NCBI GenBank assembly: GCA_045128735.1
Contig: JBGVRT010000120.1
Location: forward strand, 124,001 to 188,000
Direction: 5' to 3'
DNA: 64,000 nucleotides
DNA from: RGIG8775 sp045128735
GTDB lineage: Bacteria > Bacillota > Clostridia > Oscillospirales > CAG-272
The notes under the pieces are model-generated. The model did no database searches, was not told where the DNA came from, and saw nothing but the letters and a program-made list of their open reading frames with translations. Positions 51,720 through 59,348 of the stretch are shown here, in pieces; position 1 is the stretch's first letter, and every line of letters begins with the position of its first letter. The position numbers and the translations under genes are program-made.

Positions 51720-53743
51720 CGGTTGCCGAAAACGCAGGCTTTTGCTTTGGCGTAAAGCGTGCCGCCGATAAAATTGAAAAGGCTATAAAGCAAAATAGCG
51801 GCGAGAGACTTTATACCCTCGGACATCTCATCCATAATCCCACGTATAACGCGCGTCTTGCCGATTCGGGGGTGGGTACGGTTGATTCCGACGGTATAGA
51901 GGAGCTTGCCAAAACAGCGTCCGAAAGCTCGCCCGTGCGCCTTTTCCTGCGCGCTCACGGCGTGGCAAAACAAACCGAGGAGCTTCTTGCGAAGCTTCAC
52001 GAAGAAAACCGATTCTTTAATTATGAGGATTGTACCTGTCCGTACGTTAAAAAAATCCATAAAATAGCCGCTGATTATTCCTCGGATGAAAATATTTTCA
52101 TTCTTATGGGGTGCGAAACTCATCCCGAGGTGGTGGGGATAATGAGCTATTTTGTGGGAGAAAAGTATGTTTTTGACTCTTTTGAAAGCTTTGAAAAAGT
52201 GGCAAAAAATGGAAGTGTGGTCAATTTGCACAAAAAAACGCCGATTTTGACCGCTCAAACGACCTTTAATTTGTCGGAGTGGGAAAAAACTCAAAAATTT
52301 TTCAAAAACCTATGTACAAATCCGATAATTTTTGATACAATATGTAATGTTACGGAAAAAAGACAGCTTGAGGCTGCCGCACTCTCCGATAAGTGTGATA
52401 TGATGATCGTTATAGGCGGAAAAGAAAGCTCTAATACCGCCAAGCTGGCGCAGATATGCGGCGAACGGTGCAAGAACACTTATTGGGTGGAGACAGCGGC
52501 AGAGCTTGCCGACTTTTTACCGAACATCCACGAAAACGTGGGAATTGTCGCGGGCGCTTCAACACCCGACGACATAATAGAGGAGGTAAACAAAAAAATG
52601 AGCGAACAAGAAAATTTTGCGCAAATGCTCGAGGAATCTTTCAAAACTTTAAATACAGGAGACACCGTTACCGGAATAGTAACCAAAGTTACAGACACCG
52701 ATCTGCAGCTTGACCTTGGAACTAAGGTTACAGGCGTAATCAAGGCCGAAAAGATAACAGATGATTCTTCTGTTAAGCTTTCCGAGATGTTCAAGGTGGG
52801 TGACGAAGTTGAAGCTTTCGTTATCCGCGTAAGCGACATTGAGGGTGTTGCTGAGCTCGATAAGAAGCGTGTTGACTCTGACAAGAACTGGGTCAAGATC
52901 GTTGAGGCTTGTAACAACGGCGATATCCTTGAGGGTAAGGTAACAAAGGCAGTAAAGGGCGGAGTAGTTACAGTTGTTGATTCTGTTGAGATCTTCGTTC
53001 CCGCATCCCAGACAGGCGTTCCGAGAGACGGAGACCTTAACGTACTCGTTGGTACAAACGTTAAGCTTAAGGTTATCGAGATCAAGGACTACCACAAGAG
53101 AGCAGTAGGCTCTATCCGTGTCGTTCTCCGCGAGGAGCGCAAGGCACAGGAGGCAGAGTTCTGGGCAACGATCGAAGAGGGCAAGCAGTTCACAGGCAAG
53201 GTTAAGAGCATGACAAGCTACGGCGCGTTCGTAGACCTTGGCGGCGTTGACGGAATGGTACACGCATCCGAGCTTTCCTGGAAGCACATCAAGAGCCCCG
53301 CAGAGGTTGTGGCTATCGGAGACGAGATCACAGTATTCGTTAAGAGCTTCGACGTTGAGAAGAAGAGAATTTCTCTTGGTTACAAGACCGAGGATACAAA
53401 CCCCTGGTTCATCTTCAAGAATACATACAACGTAGGCGACGTTGTATCTGTTAAGATCGTAAATATGATGCCCTTCGGTGCATTCGCTGAAATTGTTGAC
53501 GGCGTAGACGGACTTATCCATATTTCTCAGATCGCACAGAACAGGATCGCAAAGCCTGCTGACGTTCTTGAGCTTGGTCAGGTTGTTGACGTTAAGATCA
53601 CAGAGATCGACGACGAGAAGCAGAAGGTAAGCCTTTCTATCAGAGCACTCCTTGATGAGGCTCAGGCAGAGGAAGAGGCTATGCCCGAGGCAGAGGCTGT
53701 TGAGGAGGTTGCTGAAGAAGCTACCGAGGAAACTGCTGAGTAA
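51707..53743 (+). CDS. ispH-rpsA: Fused 4-hydroxy-3-methylbut-2-enyl diphosphate reductase and ribosomal protein S1
   Basis: A 678-residue bifunctional protein. Residues 1-297 are IspH, the last enzyme of the MEP isoprenoid pathway, with the cluster cysteines in AGFCFGVKRA, EDCTCPYV and TICNVTEK. Residues 298-678 are S1 with four OB-fold S1 domains and an acidic, Glu/Ala-rich tail. The fusion is known from clostridia. The two halves differ in base use: IspH uses many AAA and ATA codons, S1 almost only AAG and ATC as in highly expressed genes. A perfect internal ribosome binding site and ATG at the junction suggest that S1 is also made alone. Confidence 0.95.
   Translation: MPKVTVAENAGFCFGVKRAADKIEKAIKQNSGERLYTLGHLIHNPTYNARLADSGVGTVDSDGIEELAKTASESSPVRLFLRAHGVAKQTEELLAKLHEENRFFNYEDCTCPYVKKIHKIAADYSSDENIFILMGCETHPEVVGIMSYFVGEKYVFDSFESFEKVAKNGSVVNLHKKTPILTAQTTFNLSEWEKTQKFFKNLCTNPIIFDTICNVTEKRQLEAAALSDKCDMMIVIGGKESSNTAKLAQICGERCKNTYWVETAAELADFLPNIHENVGIVAGASTPDDIIEEVNKKMSEQENFAQMLEESFKTLNTGDTVTGIVTKVTDTDLQLDLGTKVTGVIKAEKITDDSSVKLSEMFKVGDEVEAFVIRVSDIEGVAELDKKRVDSDKNWVKIVEACNNGDILEGKVTKAVKGGVVTVVDSVEIFVPASQTGVPRDGDLNVLVGTNVKLKVIEIKDYHKRAVGSIRVVLREERKAQEAEFWATIEEGKQFTGKVKSMTSYGAFVDLGGVDGMVHASELSWKHIKSPAEVVAIGDEITVFVKSFDVEKKRISLGYKTEDTNPWFIFKNTYNVGDVVSVKIVNMMPFGAFAEIVDGVDGLIHISQIAQNRIAKPADVLELGQVVDVKITEIDDEKQKVSLSIRALLDEAQAEEEAMPEAEAVEEVAEEATEETAE
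52581..52600 (+). promoter_or_regulatory. Internal Shine-Dalgarno and start codon for free S1
   Basis: AGGAGGT (52581-52587) lies ten bases before an in-frame ATG (52598-52600) exactly at the IspH-S1 junction. The residues that follow (MSEQENFAQMLEES) look like a normal S1 N-terminus. A product of 381 residues would result. Confidence 0.65.
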
Positions 53744-53755
53744 TTGTTAAAATCG

Positions 53756-53780
53756 GGGGTTGTCGCTTTGCGTCAACCCC
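53756..53780 (+). terminator. Stem-loop after ispH-rpsA
   Basis: GGGGTTG (53756-53762) pairs with CAACCCC (53774-53780). There is no clear U run, so it may be a weak terminator or an RNA-stabilising hairpin, leaving ywlG partly co-transcribed. Confidence 0.5.
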
Positions 53781-53799
53781 TAAATTTACGGAGAAAAAT

Positions 53800-54348
53800 A
53801 TGTTTGAAGAAATCCGAAAAAACGCCAGCGTAGCGATTCGCGAGCTTGTGGAGACAGCTGGACTTGAGGCGGGCGACCTTTTGGTTGTGGGCTGTTCTTC
53901 CTCTGAGATCGTCGGCGGAAAAATAGGTAAAAATTCAAGCCTCGAGGCGGCGGAGGCAGTGTTCGAGGAGATATATCCTTTCCTTAAGGAAAAGGGAATA
54001 TACCTTGCGGCACAGTGCTGTGAGCACCTTAACAGAGCTATAATAATCGAGGCTGAGTGTGCAAAGGCGCGCGGTTACGAGATAGTATCGGTTATCCCTC
54101 AGCCCAAGGCAGGCGGCTCTTTCGCAACTACGGCTTATAAGAATTTCAAAGCACCCGTAGCCGTCGAGGAAATCCGTGCAGACGCGGGGCTCGACATAGG
54201 TGGCACGCTTATAGGGATGCATCTTAAGCGCGTTGCGGTGCCCGTAAGACTTTCCGTTAAGAATATCGGAGAGGCGAATATTCTCTGCGCAAGAACAAGA
54301 CCCAAGTTCATAGGCGGCTCACGCGCGGTGTATCCTGAAAATACTTAA
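53800..54348 (+). CDS. ywlG: UPF0340/YwlG-family protein
   Basis: A 182-residue member of the conserved TIGR01440/UPF0340 family (Bacillus YwlG), cytoplasmic and of unproven function. Recognisable segments are VVGCSSSEIVGGKIG, AAQCCEHLNRA with a Cys pair, and TLIGMHLKRVAVPVR. The fold is thought to be close to an NAD- or nucleoside-binding alpha/beta type; I cannot give a reaction. The ATG follows CGGAGA. A good terminator follows. Confidence 0.9.
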   Translation: MFEEIRKNASVAIRELVETAGLEAGDLLVVGCSSSEIVGGKIGKNSSLEAAEAVFEEIYPFLKEKGIYLAAQCCEHLNRAIIIEAECAKARGYEIVSVIPQPKAGGSFATTAYKNFKAPVAVEEIRADAGLDIGGTLIGMHLKRVAVPVRLSVKNIGEANILCARTRPKFIGGSRAVYPENT

Positions 54349-54352
54349 CGCC

Positions 54353-54392
54353 CAAATAAGGTCGGGAAATTGCTCCCAACCTTATTTTTTTT
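54353..54392 (+). terminator. Terminator after ywlG
   Basis: AAATAAGGT-C-GGGA and TCCC-A-ACCTTATTT form a 13-bp stem with one mismatch, followed by eight T residues. Confidence 0.9.
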
Positions 54393-54439
54393 GTTAAAAA
54401 ATAAACGTATGAATATGTAGATTTTTGTTGTAAAAAGTC

Positions 54440-54468
54440 TTGACATTTGGGGATGAAAGTGCTATTAT
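54440..54468 (+). promoter_or_regulatory. Promoter of the antiporter gene
   Basis: TTGACA (54440-54445), 17 bp, TATTAT (54463-54468). Confidence 0.8.
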
Positions 54469-54479
54469 ATAACTGTTTG

Positions 54480-54532
54480 CGCGGAAGCTTTCCGCGTATC
54501 TTGAATTATTACAGTCAGCCGCGTTATGCGGC
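54480..54532 (+). promoter_or_regulatory. Two leader hairpins before the antiporter start
   Basis: In the roughly 75-base leader CGCGGAA-GCT-TTCCGCG (54480-54496) and GCCGC-GTTAT-GCGGC (54518-54532) can each fold. The second ends two bases before the ribosome binding site CGAAAGGA and could modulate its access. No known riboswitch is recognised. Confidence 0.4.
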
Positions 54533-54546
54533 ACGAAAGGATTTTT

Positions 54547-55839
54547 ATGGATATCTTACTCAGTATCGCCATCGCTCTTTTTGCAGGTCTGCTTATGACC
54601 CGTGTAATCAAACCGTTTGGACTTCCCGCGGTAACGGGCTACCTTATCGCAGGTATTCTTGTCGGTCCCTTTTGCCTCGGTTTGCTCGGAAACGCTCTCG
54701 GAATCGCGGGGCTTGGTTTTGGCTCGCTTGAATACGTGGAGCATTTCGGTGTTATTTCCGACGTAGCTCTCGGCTTTATCGCCTTTTCTATCGGTAATGA
54801 GTTCAGACTTTCTCAGCTTAAGCAGATAGGAAAGCAAGCTACTGTAATCGCTGTTTTTCAGGCAATAACCGCAACGGTTTTGGTTGATATTGCACTTGTG
54901 GTTCTCAGCCTTATTCTCGGTCAGGATAAGCTTCCCATAAGCGTTGCAATCACACTTGGCGCAGTGGCTACCGCTACCGCACCTGCGGCAACTCTTATGG
55001 TCGTCCGTCAGTATAAGGCAAAGGGCAAGCTTACCGATATACTTCTTCCCATCGTCGCCCTTGACGACGCGGTAGGACTTATAGTTTTTGCTGTATCCTT
55101 CGGAATTGCAAAGGGAATGATAAGCGGCAATATTGACGTTTACTCTATCGTGCTCAATCCCATTATAGAGATAGTTGCTTCGCTTCTCCTTGGCGCAATA
55201 ATGGGCTTCCTGCTTTCGCAGGCTGAAAAGTTTTTCCACTCGCGCAGTAAGCGTCTTTCGGTGTCGGTAACCGCCGTTATACTTACCGTGGCAATTACGA
55301 TGCTTAAGTTTGAGATTGGTCCTGTTCATGTTGGATTCTCGTCACTACTTACTTGTATGATGCTCGGAACGATATTCTGCAATTTCTGTGAATCCTCTGA
55401 GGAGCTTATGGACAGAGTTGACAGATGGACAACACCGCTGTTTATCCTTTTCTTTGTTATAAGCGGTGCGGAGCTTGAGCTTAACGTATTCCTTGATATC
55501 GCTATCGTTGGTATCGGTCTCGTTTACATCATCTTCCGTTCTTTCGGTAAATACTTTGGTGCCTACGCAAGCGCAAAGGCGGTTAAGTGTGATGACAATA
55601 TTGTTAAGTATCTCGGAATCACACTTCTTCCTCAGGCAGGCGTTGCTCTTGGTATGTCGGTTACAGCACAACAGCTCGGCGCGTATGAGGGAAGTCTTGT
55701 GAGAAATATAATCCTTTTCTCAGTGCTTATTTATGAGCTTGTAGGTCCTATGCTTACAAAGTGGGCACTTACAAAGGCGGGCGAAATTATCCCCGAACAC
55801 AGAAAGTCATCTAAGATAATCAACTCCGACAGAATATAA
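54547..55839 (+). CDS. Cation/proton antiporter, CPA2-like
   Basis: A 430-residue membrane protein with about 12-13 helices of the Na+/H+ exchanger fold. GLPAVTGYLIAGILVGP near the N-terminus and the Asp pair in ALDDAVGLIVF, typical of electrogenic CPA2 members, form the ion site. It has no TrkA-N/RCK tail, so it is not a complete Kef-type channel. The ATG at 54547 follows GAAAGGA; an upstream in-frame ATG falls in the leader hairpin. Sodium or potassium specificity cannot be told. Single-gene unit. Confidence 0.88.
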   Translation: MDILLSIAIALFAGLLMTRVIKPFGLPAVTGYLIAGILVGPFCLGLLGNALGIAGLGFGSLEYVEHFGVISDVALGFIAFSIGNEFRLSQLKQIGKQATVIAVFQAITATVLVDIALVVLSLILGQDKLPISVAITLGAVATATAPAATLMVVRQYKAKGKLTDILLPIVALDDAVGLIVFAVSFGIAKGMISGNIDVYSIVLNPIIEIVASLLLGAIMGFLLSQAEKFFHSRSKRLSVSVTAVILTVAITMLKFEIGPVHVGFSSLLTCMMLGTIFCNFCESSEELMDRVDRWTTPLFILFFVISGAELELNVFLDIAIVGIGLVYIIFRSFGKYFGAYASAKAVKCDDNIVKYLGITLLPQAGVALGMSVTAQQLGAYEGSLVRNIILFSVLIYELVGPMLTKWALTKAGEIIPEHRKSSKIINSDRI

Positions 55840-55847
55840 AATACAGT

Positions 55848-55880
55848 AATGTGCGTACAGTTTTTGGTTGTACGCACATT
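55848..55880 (+). terminator. Hairpin after the antiporter
   Basis: AATGTGCGTACA (55848-55859) and TGTACGCACATT (55869-55880) form a perfect 12-bp stem. The U run is poor, so it could be a terminator or an operator for the regulator gene 24 bp downstream. Confidence 0.6.
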
Positions 55881-55903
55881 CGCTTTAATGAAAGGAGCAA
55901 AAA

Positions 55904-56743
55904 ATGCTCAGCTTTGATATGGAAGAGATATCTTCGATAATGAACGATATCAGTCTTATAACCAAGATAAAGTTTGACTTGTATGATAAGGATTTCAATA
56001 TACTTCACGGCGACGGAAGCGCAATGTGCAGCCTGTGTACGCTTGTAAGAACCTGCCCAGAGTGCCACCGAAAATGTATAGAATCCGATCGTATAGGATT
56101 TGCTCACTCAGAAAAGACCGCTAAATCGTATACCTATAAATGCCATATGGGGCTTACCGAAACCGTTACCCCCATAATTTGTGAGGACAGCATAGTTGGA
56201 TATCTTATGATCGGTCAAAAGCTTATGAGGGAGGATTTTGAGACGGTAAGAAAAAAGGTTGAGGAATTCCCCGATGAGGGGAAGCGTGGAAAGATGCTCG
56301 AAGCTCTTGGTAAAATGAAGTACACTACCATTGAGGAGCTTGACGCTATGTGTAATCTGGTGAAAATCTGCTCTTCATATCTTCAAATGAAAAAGCTTGT
56401 AAAGTACAGAGAAACACCGCCCTATGTCTTGCTGAAAAACTATATTCTTATCCACTTGGCAGACGACCTTGATGTTAAAAAGCTGTGCAGGGAGTTCAAA
56501 ATGTCCAAAAGCAGTTTGTATCTTTTGTCAAAGGAAGCCTTTGGAAAGGGAATAACCGAATACGTTGAGGAGCTTCGCATCGAAAAAGCAAAAGAGATGT
56601 TGCGCACCACAGGCGATCCCGTCTCCTCGGTTGCCGAGCAGGTTGGATATTCCGACTCAAACTATTTTACAAAGGTATTCAAAAAGCACACCCAAGCTAC
56701 TCCCAGTATGTGGCGAAAAGCTAACAATGGGATAAATGGTTAA
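55904..56743 (+). CDS. AraC-family regulator with PocR sensor domain
   Basis: A 279-residue regulator. The N-terminal PocR-type domain (about 1-160) has its cysteine set CSLCTLVRTCPECHRKC and the segments KCHMGLTE and GYLMIGQKL. The C-terminal AraC double helix-turn-helix reads VKKLCREFKMSKSSLYLLS and VAEQVGYSDSNYFTKVFKKH. PocR domains bind small molecules such as propanediol or sugars. The gene directly upstream of the cupin gene is a likely activator of it, since that gene's promoter has a weak -35. Confidence 0.9.
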   Translation: MLSFDMEEISSIMNDISLITKIKFDLYDKDFNILHGDGSAMCSLCTLVRTCPECHRKCIESDRIGFAHSEKTAKSYTYKCHMGLTETVTPIICEDSIVGYLMIGQKLMREDFETVRKKVEEFPDEGKRGKMLEALGKMKYTTIEELDAMCNLVKICSSYLQMKKLVKYRETPPYVLLKNYILIHLADDLDVKKLCREFKMSKSSLYLLSKEAFGKGITEYVEELRIEKAKEMLRTTGDPVSSVAEQVGYSDSNYFTKVFKKHTQATPSMWRKANNGING

Positions 56744-56785
56744 AAAATAATCTAAATTTCTGATTTCAGAATTCATATTTCTATC

Positions 56786-56841
56786 AAAAAGCACCTCCTT
56801 TGTGTTAAAATGAGTTTAACGAAGAAAGGAAGGTGCTTTTT
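56786..56841 (+). repeat. Long inverted repeat covering the cupin ribosome binding site
   Basis: AAAAAGCACCTCCTT (56786-56800) pairs with AAGGAAGGTGCTTTTT (56826-56841), 15 bp with one bulged A, ending at the ATG. The left arm lies upstream of the -10 box, so only read-through RNA from the regulator gene can fold this way and hide the ribosome binding site. The GC core and U run could also act as a terminator. Confidence 0.65.
56806..56811 (+). promoter_or_regulatory. -10 box of the cupin gene, weak -35
   Basis: TAAAAT at 56806-56811; the -35 position (ATCAAA, 56783) is poor. This fits activation by the upstream AraC protein. Confidence 0.55.
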
Positions 56842-58044
56842 ATGAGCTTATCACAAAAACTGTTGAATGAAGGCAAGGGAATACTCCGCCTTGCACCCGC
56901 GTGGGTTCCGAGATCATTTTGTATCCCCGGAAGAAGAATCAAGCTCCATCCCGACGATTATTACGTGCTCGGTCTTGAGCGCGGAGGAATTGACGAGAGA
57001 TGGTTTGCTTCAACCACACACGCCGAAAACGGACCCGCTACCCCCGACGATGAGGGCTTGAGCTACGTTGCCAGCGCCGACGGCAAGGAGAGAATTTTGC
57101 TTAGAGATATGGTTGACGAGCTTAAAGGTGAGGTTATCGGTGAAAGCCTTTGGAATAAGTACGGAAAATGGCCTATGTTTTCCAAGTTCTTTGATAACAA
57201 AGGTCCGCTTCCGCATCATATCCATCACCGCGACGAGCACGCAAAGCGCGTAGGAGCTGACGGAAAGCCCGAGATGTATTTCTTCCCATCTCAGTGCAAC
57301 AACCACGGCGGCACTTTTCCATTCACCTTTTTCGGTCTTAATCCCGATGCAAAGAAAGCGGACGTAAAAAAATGCCTTGAGGATTTTACCAAAGGCGATA
57401 ATAAGCTTCTTGACCTGTCGCAGGCTTATAAAATAACTCTCGATACAGGGTGGGACGTTCCTCCCGGAGTGCTTCACGCTCCCGCAAGCCTTTGCACCTA
57501 TGAGCCTCAGTTCGCAAGCGACGTTTATGCTATGTATCAGTCTGTGCTCTACGGTGGAGAGTGCGTTTCCGAGGATCTCCTCTGGAAGAACTGCCCCGAG
57601 GAAGAGAAGGGCAACTTCGACTACCTTATGGACGTTATAGATTGGGAGGCAAACGTTGATCCCGATTTCAAGAAAAAACGCTTTATGGCACCCGTGGCAA
57701 TTCACTCTGACGAAAGTTATATCGAGGAATGGATATGCTATAAGTGTAAGCTTGCATCCGCAAAGAGACTTACCGTCGCACCCGGCGCAAGCGTAACAGT
57801 TAAGGACGAGGCGGCTTACGGTCTTATCCTTCTTCAGGGACACGGAACAATAAACAGCTGGAAGCTTGAAACGCCCACCCTTATAAGATACGGTGAGCTT
57901 ACAAACGACGAGTATTTCGTTACAGAAAAGGCGGCAAAGCAGGGAGTTGTAATAACCAATACCTCAGATACCGAGCCTATCGTGATGCTTAAGCATTTCT
58001 CGGAAAACCCCGAGCTTGACCGCTTTATGGCTGATAATAAATAA
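56842..58044 (+). CDS. Cupin protein resembling sugar-phosphate isomerases
   Basis: A 400-residue cupin-fold protein. PHHIHHRDEH and PPGVLHAPASL supply likely metal-binding His and Glu residues, as in class I phosphomannose isomerases, and a C-terminal strand region (GLILLQGHGTINSW) forms a second cupin barrel. The size is close to PMI (about 310-420), but the usual PMI motif order is not clear, so I leave the reaction open. The ATG at 56842 follows AAGGAAGG. Under likely control of the PocR-AraC regulator upstream. Cytoplasmic. Confidence 0.8.
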   Translation: MSLSQKLLNEGKGILRLAPAWVPRSFCIPGRRIKLHPDDYYVLGLERGGIDERWFASTTHAENGPATPDDEGLSYVASADGKERILLRDMVDELKGEVIGESLWNKYGKWPMFSKFFDNKGPLPHHIHHRDEHAKRVGADGKPEMYFFPSQCNNHGGTFPFTFFGLNPDAKKADVKKCLEDFTKGDNKLLDLSQAYKITLDTGWDVPPGVLHAPASLCTYEPQFASDVYAMYQSVLYGGECVSEDLLWKNCPEEEKGNFDYLMDVIDWEANVDPDFKKKRFMAPVAIHSDESYIEEWICYKCKLASAKRLTVAPGASVTVKDEAAYGLILLQGHGTINSWKLETPTLIRYGELTNDEYFVTEKAAKQGVVITNTSDTEPIVMLKHFSENPELDRFMADNK

Positions 58045-58047
58045 ATT

Positions 58048-58086
58048 TCAATTATCCTCCCCAAAAACGGGAGGATAATTTTTTTG
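58048..58086 (+). terminator. Terminator after the cupin gene
   Basis: AATTATCCTCCC, a 7-base loop and GGGAGGATAATT with seven T residues. Confidence 0.92.
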
Positions 58087-58091
58087 CCGTA

Positions 58092-58120
58092 TTGACAAGT
58101 GGGATTTGGTGTGTTATAAT
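58092..58120 (+). promoter_or_regulatory. Consensus promoter of lipoprotein 1
   Basis: TTGACA (58092-58097), 17 bp, TATAAT (58115-58120). Confidence 0.88.
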
Positions 58121-58151
58121 AAAACGAATAAGAAATTTAACGGAGGCACCT

Positions 58152-59153
58152 ATGAAGCTTAAACTGTTTCTTGTACTGACGATTTTAATAATGGCGGTTT
58201 CCTTGCTTGTCTCGTGCGGTGGCACTGTTGAAACAACTGCTCCCGAGGAATCCGAGACAGAGCCGGCTTTCACTGAACCGCCCGAAACCGAGCCGATTGA
58301 AACCGAGCCCCCCCACGAACACGAGTACGCTGTGAGTGAGGTTGTACGCGGAAGCTGTGTTGAGGATGGATATGAGGTTTATAGCTGTTCATGCGGTCTT
58401 TCGTATAAAAATCTTATTGCGGCAAACCATACTTACAAGGAAGTTAAAAGCTCTGACGGAAAGTACGTCAAAAAGCTTTGCTCGCTTTGCGGAGATTATA
58501 AAATAGTCAGAAATCAAACCTATCTCAGTAACGTGACCTTTGACGGATATACCGATATCAGAAAAGCCGTTGAAAGCCAGAAGAATCTGGAATTCTACAC
58601 TGTGGCAAGCACAGACGGCACAAAGGGCAAGGCAGAAGTTCGGAAGGATCTTGACGGAAGCTATATGTATATTTATGAAGCAAACTGTTGCGTGTGGGAT
58701 AAGACCAACACTATCACAAGCAAAAAGTTTGTAGCCTCTATCGACCTTATGTTCGAAAGCTACCCCAAGTCAAATCTTAATCTTTTCTCGGTTTCCTACC
58801 GAAATAAGTCGGGAAAGGAAACCTATAACGACGGAATAGTTCTTGTTGGTACAGACGGCTCGCTTTACGTAAACGGCGGCAAGACAAAACTTCCCGACAA
58901 GCTGAACTCGAAGGGATATAATAATATTACGATAGTCTATGACCCCACCATGGGACTTGCAGACGTTTATCTTAACGAAAAGCTGGAGGTGTCGGGTGCA
59001 GAATATAAGGTTATGCCAAATGATATATCCCAATCTTATATAAGATATTTCGACAGAAAGCACGGCTTTGCCGCACTTGCCGATAATCTTAAGCTCTACG
59101 TTGCCGATACTCCCGAATTTGTGGTTCCCGACGGCATCGTGTTCAAAAACTGA
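58152..59153 (+). CDS. Array lipoprotein 1, Cys/His repeat and LamG-like domain
   Basis: A 333-residue lipoprotein, first of five tandem paralogues. The signal peptide ends in LLVSC. An acidic Glu-Thr-Pro-rich linker (ETEP repeats) follows, then Cys/His units (HEHEY...SCVEDGYEVYSCSCG, then NHTYKEV...LCSLCG) and a LamG-like domain (about 115-320). This ends in the strands ITIVYDP...ADVYLNEK and IRYFD...ADNLKLY, which mirror modules of the giant hydrolase at 26037. It has a GGAGG site, its own promoter and its own terminator. Probably a cell-surface carbohydrate- or polymer-binding protein; the ligand is unknown. Confidence 0.85.
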   Translation: MKLKLFLVLTILIMAVSLLVSCGGTVETTAPEESETEPAFTEPPETEPIETEPPHEHEYAVSEVVRGSCVEDGYEVYSCSCGLSYKNLIAANHTYKEVKSSDGKYVKKLCSLCGDYKIVRNQTYLSNVTFDGYTDIRKAVESQKNLEFYTVASTDGTKGKAEVRKDLDGSYMYIYEANCCVWDKTNTITSKKFVASIDLMFESYPKSNLNLFSVSYRNKSGKETYNDGIVLVGTDGSLYVNGGKTKLPDKLNSKGYNNITIVYDPTMGLADVYLNEKLEVSGAEYKVMPNDISQSYIRYFDRKHGFAALADNLKLYVADTPEFVVPDGIVFKN

Positions 59154-59160
59154 ATATGTT

Positions 59161-59190
59161 GAAAAGAGGCTCGCTTTAGCCTCTTTTCTT
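59161..59190 (+). terminator. Terminator after lipoprotein 1
   Basis: GAAAAGAGGCT, a 6-base loop and AGCCTCTTTTC with trailing T residues. Confidence 0.9.
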
Positions 59191-59237
59191 TATAGTTGGA
59201 TAAAATAAACAAAAAAATCGAGAAATTTTGGACTTTG

Positions 59238-59299
59238 TTGACAAAGTTGATTTGCCTTGACAAATGTTTGTTGACAAATTAACTTTTGAGTGGTAAAAT
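59238..59299 (+). promoter_or_regulatory. Promoter of lipoprotein 2 with three TTGACAAA repeats
   Basis: TTGACA (59271-59276), 17 bp, TAAAAT (59294-59299). Two more TTGACAAA copies stand at 59238 and 59257, giving spacings of 19 and 14 bp. They could be decoy -35 boxes or a regulator site. Confidence 0.75.
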
Positions 59300-59348
59300 G
59301 AGTGTGTGAATTGTTTTGATTCAAAAAAATTTTTTAAGGAGAAATCAA

